Below are positions 8,184-16,536 of a DNA stretch of 64,000 bases, in pieces (position 1 is the first letter of the stretch; each line of letters starts with the position of its first letter). A program made the translations under genes and the position numbers. This DNA is from Paraburkholderia silviterrae (GTDB lineage Bacteria > Pseudomonadota > Gammaproteobacteria > Burkholderiales > Burkholderiaceae): NCBI RefSeq assembly GCF_004353915.1, contig NZ_SMRP01000019.1, forward strand, positions 78,043 through 142,042, read 5' to 3'. Below the pieces are notes generated by a model. The model made no database searches and was not told the origin of the DNA. It saw only the letters and a program-made list of their open reading frames with translations.

Positions 8184-9122
8184 TCACCTGCACGAATTCC
8201 GTTGGGGGCGTTCGCCCACTGTTACCGAACTCGCGTGGCGTTCGCCACCTCGGATCAACGTGATTTGCAACTGCTGTCCAATGCTTGCGGAACCCAGCGC
8301 AGCGTGCACGTCGTCCATGTCGCGGCAAGGCCTGCCGTCCAGTTCGATCAGGACATCGCCTATGAGCACACCCGCCTGTTCTGCAGGACCGCCCGGCGCA
8401 AGCGAATTGATCAGCAATCCGCTATTGAACGGCAGGTTCAGTTTGTTCACCCACGCGTCTGGCAGGCTGACCTGCTGTGTGCCGACGCCAAGGTAGCCCC
8501 GCGAGACGCGCCCTTTAGCCAACAGTTCATCGGTGACGCGCTCCACAGTCATCCCGGGAATCACCATGCCGGCGCCGCGCATCAGTGCCGACGTGCAGAT
8601 GCCCATGACATGCCCGCGCATATCTGCGAGGGCCGCCCCGGAGAAACCCGGGCGCAGACCGCCGTCCAGTCGCACGAACGCATCGAGCTGTCCACCTCTC
8701 CACGTGCGCCAGGGACCACCTGTGCTGCCGATCACGCCAAAATCAGCGCTGACCCCGAGCTCGTCCGCACGCGCGACGGCGAGCGCCAGATGGCCCGGCT
8801 TCAGTGAGCGGGCGTCACCAGACTCGGCTGGGTCCAGGTCCACGCCGTCCAGCTTCAGCACGGCGAGGTCGGTGCCCAAATCCAGGCCCGCGAGGACTGC
8901 GGCGACCGTACTGCCGTCGGTCGATGTAACTTCGATCCCGTCCTCGCGCCTGATCGTGTGCGCAGCCGTCACGACGACGCCATGGCGCCAGATTACCCCA
9001 CTTGACGGCATGCGATGCCGGCCGCGTACTGCCACAACGCTGCGTCCGACTCGCCCGACAATGTCTGCCAGATTGTCCGAAAGATCCATCAAAGGATTTC
9101 CGCTCGAGGATGTGGTTTCCAT
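8184..9122 (-). CDS. HtrA/DegP-like S1C serine protease with PDZ domain, no signal peptide
   Basis: 312 residues. Trypsin-like fold with a candidate triad His55 (VTAAHT), Asp85 (GTDLAVLK) and Ser161 (PGFSGAAL), then one PDZ domain from about residue 205 to 300 (GVLIGDVLIELDGRPCRDMD). HtrA proteases normally have a GNSGG serine motif and are exported. This one has GFSGA and no visible signal peptide, so it may be cytosolic and perhaps a sensor or regulatory protease. The ATG at 9122 has GGGAG about 8 bases upstream. The downstream LuxR-type regulator suggests a protease-regulator operon. Confidence 0.85.
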   Translation of the reverse strand: METTSSSGNPLMDLSDNLADIVGRVGRSVVAVRGRHRMPSSGVIWRHGVVVTAAHTIRREDGIEVTSTDGSTVAAVLAGLDLGTDLAVLKLDGVDLDPAESGDARSLKPGHLALAVARADELGVSADFGVIGSTGGPWRTWRGGQLDAFVRLDGGLRPGFSGAALADMRGHVMGICTSALMRGAGMVIPGMTVERVTDELLAKGRVSRGYLGVGTQQVSLPDAWVNKLNLPFNSGLLINSLAPGGPAEQAGVLIGDVLIELDGRPCRDMDDVHAALGSASIGQQLQITLIRGGERHASSVTVGERPQRNSCR

Positions 9123-9445
9123 TTCAAGTCTCCCGCCAATTGCGATACGCCCACTTTGTGCCTCGCGTCGTCGATTGCTTAGCTATCCTTTGCGGGTGGC
9201 GTTGTGACGACGGATTCACAATGACAGAAAGACAGGGGGTGCACACCACCCAAATGGGTAGCAGGGTAGACGCAGTGCGGGCTTCACGATGCAGCGAGAG
9301 GCTGACGGCGACCTGGCAGTTGTCCTCGTGCGCCATCCAATAAATCGGATCGACGCCGATGTCCGACAGCGAAGCCAGAATGAAAATTCAGGATGCGTCG
9401 GACGTCACTCGCGACGGACTAACGCAGAGGCTCTTGTCATCACCT
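9123..9445. other. Intergenic region, no gene recognised
   Basis: 323 bases between the 3' end of the DUF6130 gene and the protease start. It should hold the protease-luxR promoter. No coding frame or strong hairpin was recognised. Confidence 0.5.
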
Positions 9446-9919
9446 TCAGTGTGAGTGAGACGTGCCCTCTGGGACCGTGAACGTCACTATCTGCCTGCAC
9501 TCAGTGCACCCAGCGAATACGTGGTGTTGAGCGTCGACCAACTCGACAAGCATCTTGTGCTGACCAGGTGGCAGACCCGCCACGCTGATTGTATTGACGT
9601 CATTCGCTTCTACCCAACCCCAAGGCAGATCGTCGATGTGTACGTGCAGATGCCCGATTCGGGGAGACACGTTGAGCGCGGCTGCCCCGAACACCGGCAA
9701 GATATGCACGTTCTCCACCCGATATTGGATCCAGACGATGCCGTGGGCCAGACCTGCGGCAAGCGGCGTGGGATCCACAATCAGTTTGGGCGGGGGCTCG
9801 TTATCGATGGCGACGTACGGTGAGGCCACGCCGACCTCCCCTGTGCTCTGGGCGAAGGCGTTCGTTGCGAGCACGGTACCAGCCGCGACTGCGGCAAGCG
9901 TCTTGATCAGCATGTTCAT
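9446..9919 (-). CDS. Exported DUF6130-family protein
   Basis: 157 residues. Signal peptide at residues 1-23 (MLIKTLAAVAAGTVLATNAFA, then Q). The mature part has HLHVHIDDLPWGWVEAND and GLPPGQHKMLVELVDAQHHV, typical of a small beta-sandwich family known in Burkholderiaceae as DUF6130. The function is unknown; location is periplasmic. The clustered histidines and the Cys pair (AGCTECRQ) could bind a metal. It appears monocistronic. Confidence 0.75.
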   Translation of the reverse strand: MNMLIKTLAAVAAGTVLATNAFAQSTGEVGVASPYVAIDNEPPPKLIVDPTPLAAGLAHGIVWIQYRVENVHILPVFGAAALNVSPRIGHLHVHIDDLPWGWVEANDVNTISVAGLPPGQHKMLVELVDAQHHVFAGCTECRQIVTFTVPEGTSHSH

Positions 9920-10083
9920 TTGCGTTCTAACTATTTGATCCCCAGGGGGAAAATTTCGATTAACTTGGCGTGCAATCGCCGGTCCGTGTCATGGCAGTTG
10001 CACAAGCGGACCCGGGGCCGAACCAAACGGCAGATCAATGCGAACAACATCGCATGGACCTGACTAGCACGATTACATCGAGG

Positions 10084-10113
10084 AGCGCTCCAACGCATGC
10101 GCGTCGGAGCGCT
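10084..10113 (-). terminator. Hairpin downstream of epoxide hydrolase
   Basis: A 13-bp stem with one mismatch (AGCGCTCCAACGC at 10084-10096 against 10101-10113) and a four-base loop, seven bases after the stop of the gene ending at 10121. There is no T run, so it may work as a rho-assisted terminator or an mRNA-stabilising stem. Confidence 0.6.
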
Positions 10114-10120
10114 TTGCACT

Positions 10121-11473
10121 TTAGGCGCGCAAGGGCCTTAATCCCGTGCGCACTTCGTTCGCGAAAATCATCGGTTCTTCCCATGCCGCGAAGTGCCCGC
10201 CCGTTTCAGGCTTGTTGAAGTAAATCAGGTTGTGATAGGCCTTTTCGGTCCAACTCTTCGGCGCCTGGTAGTTTTCACCCGGAAACGCGCTGACGGCGGC
10301 AGGCACGTTCACGTCGGCTGCGAGGAAGAAGTTCGCGTGCGACTCCCAGTAGAAACGCGCCGCCGAGATGCCGGTGTTGGTCAGCCAGTAAAGCGTGATG
10401 TCGTCGAGTACGTCGTCTCGCGTCAGCGCGCCTGCTGAATGACCGTTGACGGGATGACCGAGCACGGCCGCGCTCAGCGCCGCTGCGGGCTGGCCGTAGC
10501 CATCGCCATGGTCGAGCAGCCAGGAAGCCAGCGCGACGGGCGAGTCGGCGAGTCCATACAATGTCTGCGGGCGCGTACCCATTTCGAAAGCGTAGCCGCG
10601 CTTCTTCTTGAAGTTGGCGCTTAACTGCTCATACGCGTGCTTTTCCTCATCCGATAAGCCGGCAGGCATCGGGTCTCCCGCGGCCAGCGACTTCAGAATC
10701 TCGGCCGGAACGGAGGCAGGGAAGTTCACATGAATGCCGATCAGTTCGGGCGGCGCCTGTTTGGCCATGATGTTCGTGACAATCCCGCCGAGATCGCCGC
10801 CCTGCGAAGCAAAGCGCTCATAGCCGAGGCGCTTCATCAATGTGACCCACGCGCGCGCGGTGCGTTCCGGGCCCCAGCCCGTTGTGGTAGGTCTCGCCGA
10901 AAAGCCGTAACCGGGCAATGAGGGAATCACGAGATGAAACGCATCCGAAGCCGGCGCGCCATACGCAGTCGGATTGACGAGCGGGTCGATGATCTTGAAC
11001 TGTTCGATGACCGAGCCGGGCCAGCCGTGGGTCACGATCAACGGCATCGCGTTTTCGTGCTTCGAGCGCACGTGGATGAAATGGATATCGAGTCCGTCAA
11101 TCTCAGTGATGAACTGTGGATACGAATTCAACCGTGATTCGCATTTGCGCCAGTCGTAGCCGGTTGCCCAATACTGGGCGAGTCCCTGAATGGTGGCGAG
11201 CTGAATGCCCTGTGATTCGTCGGGCACCGTCTCGCGATCCGGCCAGCGCGTGGCTTTGATGCGGCGCCGCATGTCGGTAAGCTGCGACTCGGGGACGTGA
11301 ACGCGGAACGGCCGGATCGCCGTCTTGTCGCCATTCGCGGGTTCGGTGATCTTGCCGATTGCAGGGCTCGTTTGCGCGAAGGCGAGCCGGCTCAGCGAGC
11401 CTGCCGCGAGCGCCGCGGCGGCCACGCCGACAAAGTGCCGGCGCGATGAGGATTGGGGCGTGTCTGTTGACAT
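10121..11473 (-). CDS. Epoxide hydrolase, alpha/beta fold, Tat-exported
   Basis: 450 residues. A twin-arginine signal (SSSRRHFVGVAAAALAAG) predicts export of the folded enzyme. An epoxide hydrolase N-terminal lid domain (about residues 52-160) is followed by the alpha/beta hydrolase core. The oxyanion motif HGWPGS is at 149-154, the nucleophile Asp is in GGDLGG (about 227), and the catalytic His is in GGHFAAWEEP near the C-terminus. It should open epoxides to diols. A paralogue with the same layout lies at 47530-48903. It follows the NmrA-like gene by 22 bases, so they are probably one operon, ending at the hairpin at 10084-10113. Confidence 0.9.
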   Translation of the reverse strand: MSTDTPQSSSRRHFVGVAAAALAAGSLSRLAFAQTSPAIGKITEPANGDKTAIRPFRVHVPESQLTDMRRRIKATRWPDRETVPDESQGIQLATIQGLAQYWATGYDWRKCESRLNSYPQFITEIDGLDIHFIHVRSKHENAMPLIVTHGWPGSVIEQFKIIDPLVNPTAYGAPASDAFHLVIPSLPGYGFSARPTTTGWGPERTARAWVTLMKRLGYERFASQGGDLGGIVTNIMAKQAPPELIGIHVNFPASVPAEILKSLAAGDPMPAGLSDEEKHAYEQLSANFKKKRGYAFEMGTRPQTLYGLADSPVALASWLLDHGDGYGQPAAALSAAVLGHPVNGHSAGALTRDDVLDDITLYWLTNTGISAARFYWESHANFFLAADVNVPAAVSAFPGENYQAPKSWTEKAYHNLIYFNKPETGGHFAAWEEPMIFANEVRTGLRPLRA

Positions 11474-11495
11474 GGGAGCGGTCTCCTGCCTGGGT

Positions 11496-12428
11496 TCAAC
11501 GTGTTGTGTTGCGCGTGAAGTCTGCGATGTGCAGTTTCACGAAGTCGTACATGCTCATGGGTTTGCGGCCCGTGAGTTCGAACAGGTCGTTCGTCATGCG
11601 GTCGTATCGTCCCTGTACGTGGAGGTCGGCCATTACGACCAGATGCCTGACGACATGATCGGGAATGCCGAGTTCGCGCAATTTGTCCGACCACGGCGCG
11701 ACAGGCACATTCCGGTAACGGATGGGCCGGCCGAGCGCGTCCGAAAAGACACGCGCGGCCTGTTCGAGATCCGTTGATTCAAGGCCAGTCAGGTTATAGA
11801 TCTTGCCGAGATGCGGTGCCGGATTCTCGAGAATGACCGAAACCGCATTTGCGACGTCAACCGCAGAAATGGGCGACGTCTTGCTGTTGCCAAGCGGCAG
11901 CGCAAGTTCGTCGTTGTCGCGCACGCCGGTTGCGCCGAGCGTCAGGAAGAAGCTCTCGAGAAACGCCGTGGGCCGGACCGTGACGACGGGCAGCCCCGAC
12001 CACTGCAAGACCTGCTCGGCAAGCCAGTGCAGCTTGTGCTGGGGGCTGTCGGTCGTTGCCGTGATGCTCATTTCCGTGACGGTCATCTGCGACATGTTCA
12101 CGATGGCTTCGACGCCATAATGACGCGCCACGGCAGCAAAATTGACCGTTGCTTCGAGATACGCTGGGGATACGGACATGCCGAAGTAGACGCGCGAACA
12201 GCCTTCGATTGCGCGGTGCATCGAGGCGAGATCGGTCAGATCGCCGACCACGACTTCGGCGCCAAGGCCGCGCAACTCGTTCGCGCGATCGTCGTCCTTG
12301 CGGACCAGCGCCCGCACTTTATAGCCTTTCGCGAGCAGTGACGTTGTCACGTTGCGCCCAATTCCACCAATCGCGCCTCCGGCGCCCGTCACGAGAATGG
12401 GCCGATCGTGGGCAGGATTCGTTGTCAT
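11496..12428 (-). CDS. NmrA/SDR-family NAD(P)-binding protein
   Basis: 310 residues with an atypical-SDR Rossmann fold: N-terminal dinucleotide motif VTGAGGAIGGIGRN (usually TGATGxxG), then ALVRKDDDR at the cofactor-specificity strand and VVVGDLTD at the adenine pocket. No classical Tyr-x-x-x-Lys catalytic pair was found where expected, which fits the NmrA-like group (redox sensors or reductases). Substrate unknown. It heads an operon with the epoxide hydrolase; a dyad-symmetric site lies 42-63 bases upstream of its start. Confidence 0.85.
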   Translation of the reverse strand: MTTNPAHDRPILVTGAGGAIGGIGRNVTTSLLAKGYKVRALVRKDDDRANELRGLGAEVVVGDLTDLASMHRAIEGCSRVYFGMSVSPAYLEATVNFAAVARHYGVEAIVNMSQMTVTEMSITATTDSPQHKLHWLAEQVLQWSGLPVVTVRPTAFLESFFLTLGATGVRDNDELALPLGNSKTSPISAVDVANAVSVILENPAPHLGKIYNLTGLESTDLEQAARVFSDALGRPIRYRNVPVAPWSDKLRELGIPDHVVRHLVVMADLHVQGRYDRMTNDLFELTGRKPMSMYDFVKLHIADFTRNTTR

Positions 12429-12469
12429 ATCACATTACCTTTGAAGGAGAAAAATCAGTTGATTTATGT

Positions 12470-12491
12470 ATGCATATACACATATATGCAT
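12470..12491. promoter_or_regulatory. Dyad operator upstream of the SDR-epoxide hydrolase operon
   Basis: Nine-base inverted repeat, ATGCATATA at 12470-12478 and TATATGCAT at 12483-12491, with a four-base spacer. It sits 42-63 bases upstream of the SDR start, where a repressor would cover the promoter. It shares the ATGCATAT core with the dyads at the nitrilase and marR genes, so it is a candidate target of the same MarR protein. Confidence 0.55.
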
Positions 12492-12536
12492 GGAATTGTG
12501 CGCGTGCACACGTCGATCAACGCGTCGATCGCGGCA

Positions 12537-13583
12537 TCATTCGCGTGCGCTTTGCAGAAAGTCGAGCATTGACTTCGCAACCCGCTCGGGCTGCTCCTCC
12601 TGGATAAAGTGCCCACTGTTTTCTACGTCAACGGCGCTCATGTTGACCGCCTTATCTCCGACGACCATTTTCATCCACTTGTATGCGGGACCGCCCATCA
12701 CGAGAACGGGCATTTGCAGCTGGCCATAATTCCTGTTGTCGCTGATGTCCTGAGGGAAGGCCTGATACCACGCGTTGCCCGCGCGGATCGCGGCGGCGCT
12801 GTTATAGGCGTGCTCGTACACGGCGCGGTCGCGCATGTCGACTGCTTTCTCGTTCACAAGAAAGTAGTGGAAGAGCCAGTCCTGTTCAAGCCGGACCCGG
12901 CCTGCGAGCAGTTGCTCCGGCAAACCGCTGACCTGATTGAATGCAAACCACCACAGGTTCGGGCGCGCCGAGCCCAGCCTGTCACCGTATGCGCCATTGG
13001 CGGGTAGAAGCGGAAACGTCTGCAGGCTATCGTCGGGATGCGGAAACTCCATCATCACCAGCTTGTCGGTGGCTTCCGGATAGTTTTCCGCGTAGGCGAA
13101 CGCCACAGCCGAGCCGATGTCGTGTCCCGCGATCGCAACCTTGTCGTATCCAAGCGATTGCGTCAGTTCATGGATATCGGCGGCCATCGTTTTCTTGTCG
13201 TAACCGTCAGTGGGTTTCGACGACGCGCCCATGCCGCGCAGATCCACCACGATCACGGTGTAATGCTCGGCGAGCGCCGGCATGATCTTGTGGAAGGTCC
13301 ACCACGTTTCGGGCCAACCGGGCAGCAACACGAGCGGTTCGCCCTTGCCGCCGATCACATAATGCAGCCGTACGCCGTTCACGGTTGCATAGCCATTTCT
13401 GAATCCGGGCAGCGACTTCACCAGCGTGCTGTCCGAAATATCGGTCTTTGCGGCTGCGGGCTTGTGCGCATGCGTTGCGGCGGGTGCATCCGTCGTGGAC
13501 GTCTGCGTGTAGCCGGGCGAGGCGGTCGCCATCAGCGCCGTAACGACGATGCTCGCGCAGCCGGTCCTGAACATTGCTTTCAA
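12537..13583 (-). CDS. Exported alpha/beta hydrolase (epoxide hydrolase / haloacetate dehalogenase type)
   Basis: About 348 residues. The best start is a TTG at 13583, seven bases after GGAGG (13591-13595); the ATG at 13574 would be too far from it. A signal peptide ends near SPGYTQ. The core has the oxyanion motif LLPGWPETWW, nucleophile Asp in AIAGHDIGSAVAF and a terminal His in NSGHFIQEEQP. The Asp nucleophile groups it with soluble epoxide hydrolases and haloacid dehalogenases rather than serine esterases. It lies 43 bases downstream of the nitrilase, presumably in its operon, under the MarR dyad at 14660-14683. Confidence 0.88.
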   Translation of the reverse strand: MKAMFRTGCASIVVTALMATASPGYTQTSTTDAPAATHAHKPAAAKTDISDSTLVKSLPGFRNGYATVNGVRLHYVIGGKGEPLVLLPGWPETWWTFHKIMPALAEHYTVIVVDLRGMGASSKPTDGYDKKTMAADIHELTQSLGYDKVAIAGHDIGSAVAFAYAENYPEATDKLVMMEFPHPDDSLQTFPLLPANGAYGDRLGSARPNLWWFAFNQVSGLPEQLLAGRVRLEQDWLFHYFLVNEKAVDMRDRAVYEHAYNSAAAIRAGNAWYQAFPQDISDNRNYGQLQMPVLVMGGPAYKWMKMVVGDKAVNMSAVDVENSGHFIQEEQPERVAKSMLDFLQSARE

Positions 13584-13626
13584 AGCAAATCCTCCTTCGA
13601 TAAAGGGGCAATTCGAAGTTCGCAGG

Positions 13627-14619
13627 TCATGCAGCCTGGGTGCGCAGATCGTCGGCACCCTGGTCGTTGACGATCATCGGATGCGAAGCGCGTTCGTGAA
13701 CATGCGCGGTCGGCGCACGGTCGATCATCAGGCTCAACAATTCGGGGCGGTTGTAGTGGCCGGCCGAGTCCATCAGCATCTTGCGGCGGTCGATTTGCGT
13801 GAAGTCGAGATCGACGATCACTTCGCCTTCACCCGAGCGAAGCGGCTCGGCCATCAGCGTGCCGTCAGGAGCGACGATCGTGGTAAAGCAGCCGCCCGAG
13901 ATCGGACCGATTCCACACCCGGTATCTTTCATGATTTGCGCCTGCTGGTCCGCGTCCAGCCACGCCGTTGCATTGACGACGAACGCGCCGGATTCGAGCG
14001 CATGCTGGCGGATGTTGATCTCCATACGCTGAGCAAAGCCTTCGCCAAAGGCGGAACCCGGGTACATCGCCGAATGGATCTGCTCGCCGTCGGCGATCAT
14101 CGCGTAGCGGGCGAGCGGGTTGTTGTGCTCGAAGCATGCGAGCTGGCCGATGCGGCCGACTGCGCTGTCGACTGCACGCAAGCCCGAGCCGTCTCCCTGG
14201 CCCCAGATCATGCGTTCGAAATGCGTCGGCGTGATCTTGCGGCGGCGCTGGATCAGCGTACCGTCGGCATCGAAGAGCAATTGTGTGTTGTACAGCGTGC
14301 CGCCATCGCGCTCATTGACGCCAATGGACACGACCACGCCGGCCTTTCGCGCGGCTTCGCCAATCGCGTCGGTAGCAGCGGACGGCACCGTCACAGCGTG
14401 TTCGAACAGGCGCAGATGTTCGGTGCCCGAAAGAAGCTCGATGCCCGTCTGGACGGCTGCAAAGTAAGGGTAATACGGCACGACCGTTTCGGGGAAGGTG
14501 GCGAACTGCACGCCCTTCTGGCCGAGTTCGTGGATTTTCTGCACGACCTTGGCGACGGTTGCTTCACGGCTATAGAGCACAGGGCTGAACTGGACGGCGG
14601 CGGCTTTGACGACTTTCAT
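13627..14619 (-). CDS. Nitrilase (aliphatic/aryl nitrilase family)
   Basis: 330 residues. Converts nitriles to carboxylic acids and ammonia in the cytosol. The catalytic triad is visible: Glu44 (TFPETVVPYYPYF), Lys128 (RRRKITPTHFERM) and Cys162 (QLACFEHNNPLARYA). Nitrilases usually have CWEH at this site; here it is CFEH. The ATG at 14619 follows AAGGAG; an upstream in-frame start at 14697 would put the operator inside the gene and has no ribosome binding site. It is first in an operon with the exported hydrolase. Upstream lies a near-perfect 24-bp palindrome and the MarR gene. The released ammonia would fit the nitrogen theme but this is inference. Confidence 0.92.
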   Translation of the reverse strand: MKVVKAAAVQFSPVLYSREATVAKVVQKIHELGQKGVQFATFPETVVPYYPYFAAVQTGIELLSGTEHLRLFEHAVTVPSAATDAIGEAARKAGVVVSIGVNERDGGTLYNTQLLFDADGTLIQRRRKITPTHFERMIWGQGDGSGLRAVDSAVGRIGQLACFEHNNPLARYAMIADGEQIHSAMYPGSAFGEGFAQRMEINIRQHALESGAFVVNATAWLDADQQAQIMKDTGCGIGPISGGCFTTIVAPDGTLMAEPLRSGEGEVIVDLDFTQIDRRKMLMDSAGHYNRPELLSLMIDRAPTAHVHERASHPMIVNDQGADDLRTQAA

Positions 14620-14659
14620 GAAAAACTCCTTGATGATGGGTAGGGGTACCAGGCATTGT

Positions 14660-14683
14660 TCGATCTTGCATATGCAACATCGA
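14660..14683. promoter_or_regulatory. 24-bp palindromic operator between marR-type gene and nitrilase
   Basis: Core TTGCATATGCAA at 14666-14677 is a perfect palindrome. It extends to TCGAT on the left and ATCGA on the right with one mismatched pair. Located 41 bases before the nitrilase start, this is the size and symmetry expected of a MarR-dimer operator. The same core occurs at the start of the MarR gene itself. Confidence 0.75.
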
Positions 14684-14693
14684 CCGAAAAACT

Positions 14694-15182
14694 TCATACG
14701 ATGCGCAGCGGCAGTTTGCGGGCGATATTCATGAGTTCACGGGCACCGCCTTCGCTGAGGAGGTGCATCGCGTGGCTCTGTGCCGCCGACCACGCGCTCG
14801 CGGCGTTTTTGAGCAGCGCCCTGCCTTCGTGCGTGAGCGAGAGCGGGCGGCTTCGACCATCGCTTGCCGGGACGCCCTCGATAACCCAGCCCTGCGCGAT
14901 CAGCGGCTGCAGATTCCTTGTCAGCGTCGAGCGCTCGTGATGACTACGCCGGCCCAGATCGGAGCGGCTAACAGGGCCGAACTCCCCGATCAGCACGAGC
15001 AATGAGAACTGCGGCGCCACGATGCCGAACGGACGCAACGCGTCGTCATAGACGGAAGTCAAGACGCGGGAGATCTGCCGGGCGCGCGTCAGCAGGCAAT
15101 TGCGCGCGATCTGGCTGCTCAGCGGCTCATCCGCGGTGCGGTCCAGTTCAACGATTCCGTTCGACTCGTGTTGCATATGCAC
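14694..15182 (-). CDS. MarR-family transcriptional regulator
   Basis: 162 residues. A winged helix-turn-helix core (SRSDLGRRSHHERSTLTRNL, then the wing VPASDGRSRPLSLTHEGRAL) is flanked by dimerisation helices. MarR proteins usually repress adjacent operons and release on binding a small phenolic or similar ligand. The start codon sits inside a TTGCATATGC dyad, suggesting autorepression. The gene is immediately upstream of the nitrilase on the same strand, with the 24-bp operator between. The ATG at 15176 is an alternative start. Confidence 0.9.
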   Translation of the reverse strand: MHMQHESNGIVELDRTADEPLSSQIARNCLLTRARQISRVLTSVYDDALRPFGIVAPQFSLLVLIGEFGPVSRSDLGRRSHHERSTLTRNLQPLIAQGWVIEGVPASDGRSRPLSLTHEGRALLKNAASAWSAAQSHAMHLLSEGGARELMNIARKLPLRIV

Positions 15183-15185
15183 GAC
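15169..15185. promoter_or_regulatory. Dyad overlapping the MarR gene start codon
   Basis: TGCATATGCA (15172-15181) is a perfect ten-base palindrome that includes the ATG at 15180-15182. It matches the core of the operator at 14660-14683. A bound repressor would block initiation, consistent with autoregulation. Confidence 0.6.
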
Positions 15186-15393
15186 CTCGGTAAGCCCAGT
15201 TTTTGCGGTGCGGTGTTTTGCTCGCGATGGGCGTATTTGAGCGGATGAACGTATCCCGCTCGTGTCCGAAAGTTGGTTGTGCGCAAGCTTGCGTATCCCC
15301 GGCTGTTGTAGATACGTTGAGATACAAAAAGGACAGTGCGGGGAAAGAGGGAGGGAAATGACGAGAGTTGCGGCGTGATGATCCCGCGAGGCC

Positions 15394-16431
15394 TCAGCCG
15401 CCGTTGCGGCCTGATTCGGCTTCTATATTCTCCGCCGCGGCACGCAAGAACCGCATTTGATATTCACTCGGCGACAACCCGGTCTTGCGCTTGAACAATT
15501 GCCGAAATGTGCTGATATCGCCATAACCGACCCGCTGACTCACCGCCTCAAGCCCGATTGGCCGCGTTTCCAGCAACCTTTTCGCGACCTCGATGCGCAG
15601 ATTCTGCAGATACGTCAACGGTGCGAGCCCGACGGCTTCCTTGAAACGGCGATTGAGCGTGCGTTCGCTGACAGCAAGCGACGCCGCCAGATCGCTCAAC
15701 CGGAATCCCTGCTGCAACGTAGCCTCCATCTGCTGCTGGGCGCGCGCGACGAGCGTGTCGGTATGCCCATGTTCGTCGACAAGCGTGGCAAAGCACGCCT
15801 GCGAAGTCCGGTTCATGTCGATCAACAGCGCCTTCGCGGTCATCGTGGCGAGTTCTTCGCCGGCGAATGTTTCGACGAGCCGCACCGCGAGATTCAGATA
15901 CGACGTCACGGAACCGCCCGAGATGATGCCGTCTTGCGCGATCAGCAGTTCCTGTGCGCGAACTTCGACACGCGGATAGCGGCGCGCGAAGTCCGCGGCT
16001 CTCGCCCAGTGCGTCGTTGCGGCGCGGCCATCCAGCAGGCCCGCCTCGGCGAGCAGGTAGTTGGCCGTGCAATAAGCCGCCAGCACGGCACCTGCCTTGC
16101 GTTGACGCCGCAGTGCGGAAGACAGCGCGTTCAACTGCTCGCGGCGCCCGATGAACTCGTCGATGTTCGAGAAAAACGGTGCCGTCAGCAGAACGGCGTC
16201 CGCCCGTTTGCGCGGGTCGATCTTGCCGTCGACGTGAATGGTCTGGCCCGACGCAGCCGTGACGGGTTGCCCGTCGAGAGATTCCACGCGCCATGCAAAC
16301 ACGGGCGCGGAAGTCGTGCCCGGTGCAGCCCTGCGCGCATGGAACTGATTGGCCGCGCTGAAGACGTCAACAGGGCCCGCGACGCCGGACGCGAGGATTC
16401 CGTCATAGACCCAGATGCGGACGATGGCCAT
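15394..16431 (-). CDS. GlxA-family AraC-type transcriptional regulator
   Basis: 345 residues. The N-terminal two thirds is a DJ-1/PfpI-like domain (MAIVRIWVYDGILASGVAGP; nucleophile-elbow equivalent VLAAYCTANYLLAEAGLL). The C-terminal third is an AraC double helix-turn-helix (FRLSDLAASLAVSERTLNRR and VGYGDISTFRQLFKRKTGLS). It is divergent from the tautomerase operon, with 105 bases between, so it most likely activates those genes. The ATG at 16431 starts the domain exactly; the frame is open further upstream but without family similarity. Confidence 0.9.
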   Translation of the reverse strand: MAIVRIWVYDGILASGVAGPVDVFSAANQFHARRAAPGTTSAPVFAWRVESLDGQPVTAASGQTIHVDGKIDPRKRADAVLLTAPFFSNIDEFIGRREQLNALSSALRRQRKAGAVLAAYCTANYLLAEAGLLDGRAATTHWARAADFARRYPRVEVRAQELLIAQDGIISGGSVTSYLNLAVRLVETFAGEELATMTAKALLIDMNRTSQACFATLVDEHGHTDTLVARAQQQMEATLQQGFRLSDLAASLAVSERTLNRRFKEAVGLAPLTYLQNLRIEVAKRLLETRPIGLEAVSQRVGYGDISTFRQLFKRKTGLSPSEYQMRFLRAAAENIEAESGRNGG

Positions 16432-16536
16432 TGCGTGTCTGAAATTCCCTGAATAATGGCGATCCTGCCACTTCCGGCCGCACGAGTAAACCCCGATCAT
16501 GGCCACATCCAATGACCTGAAAGCAGGAGCAGCACC

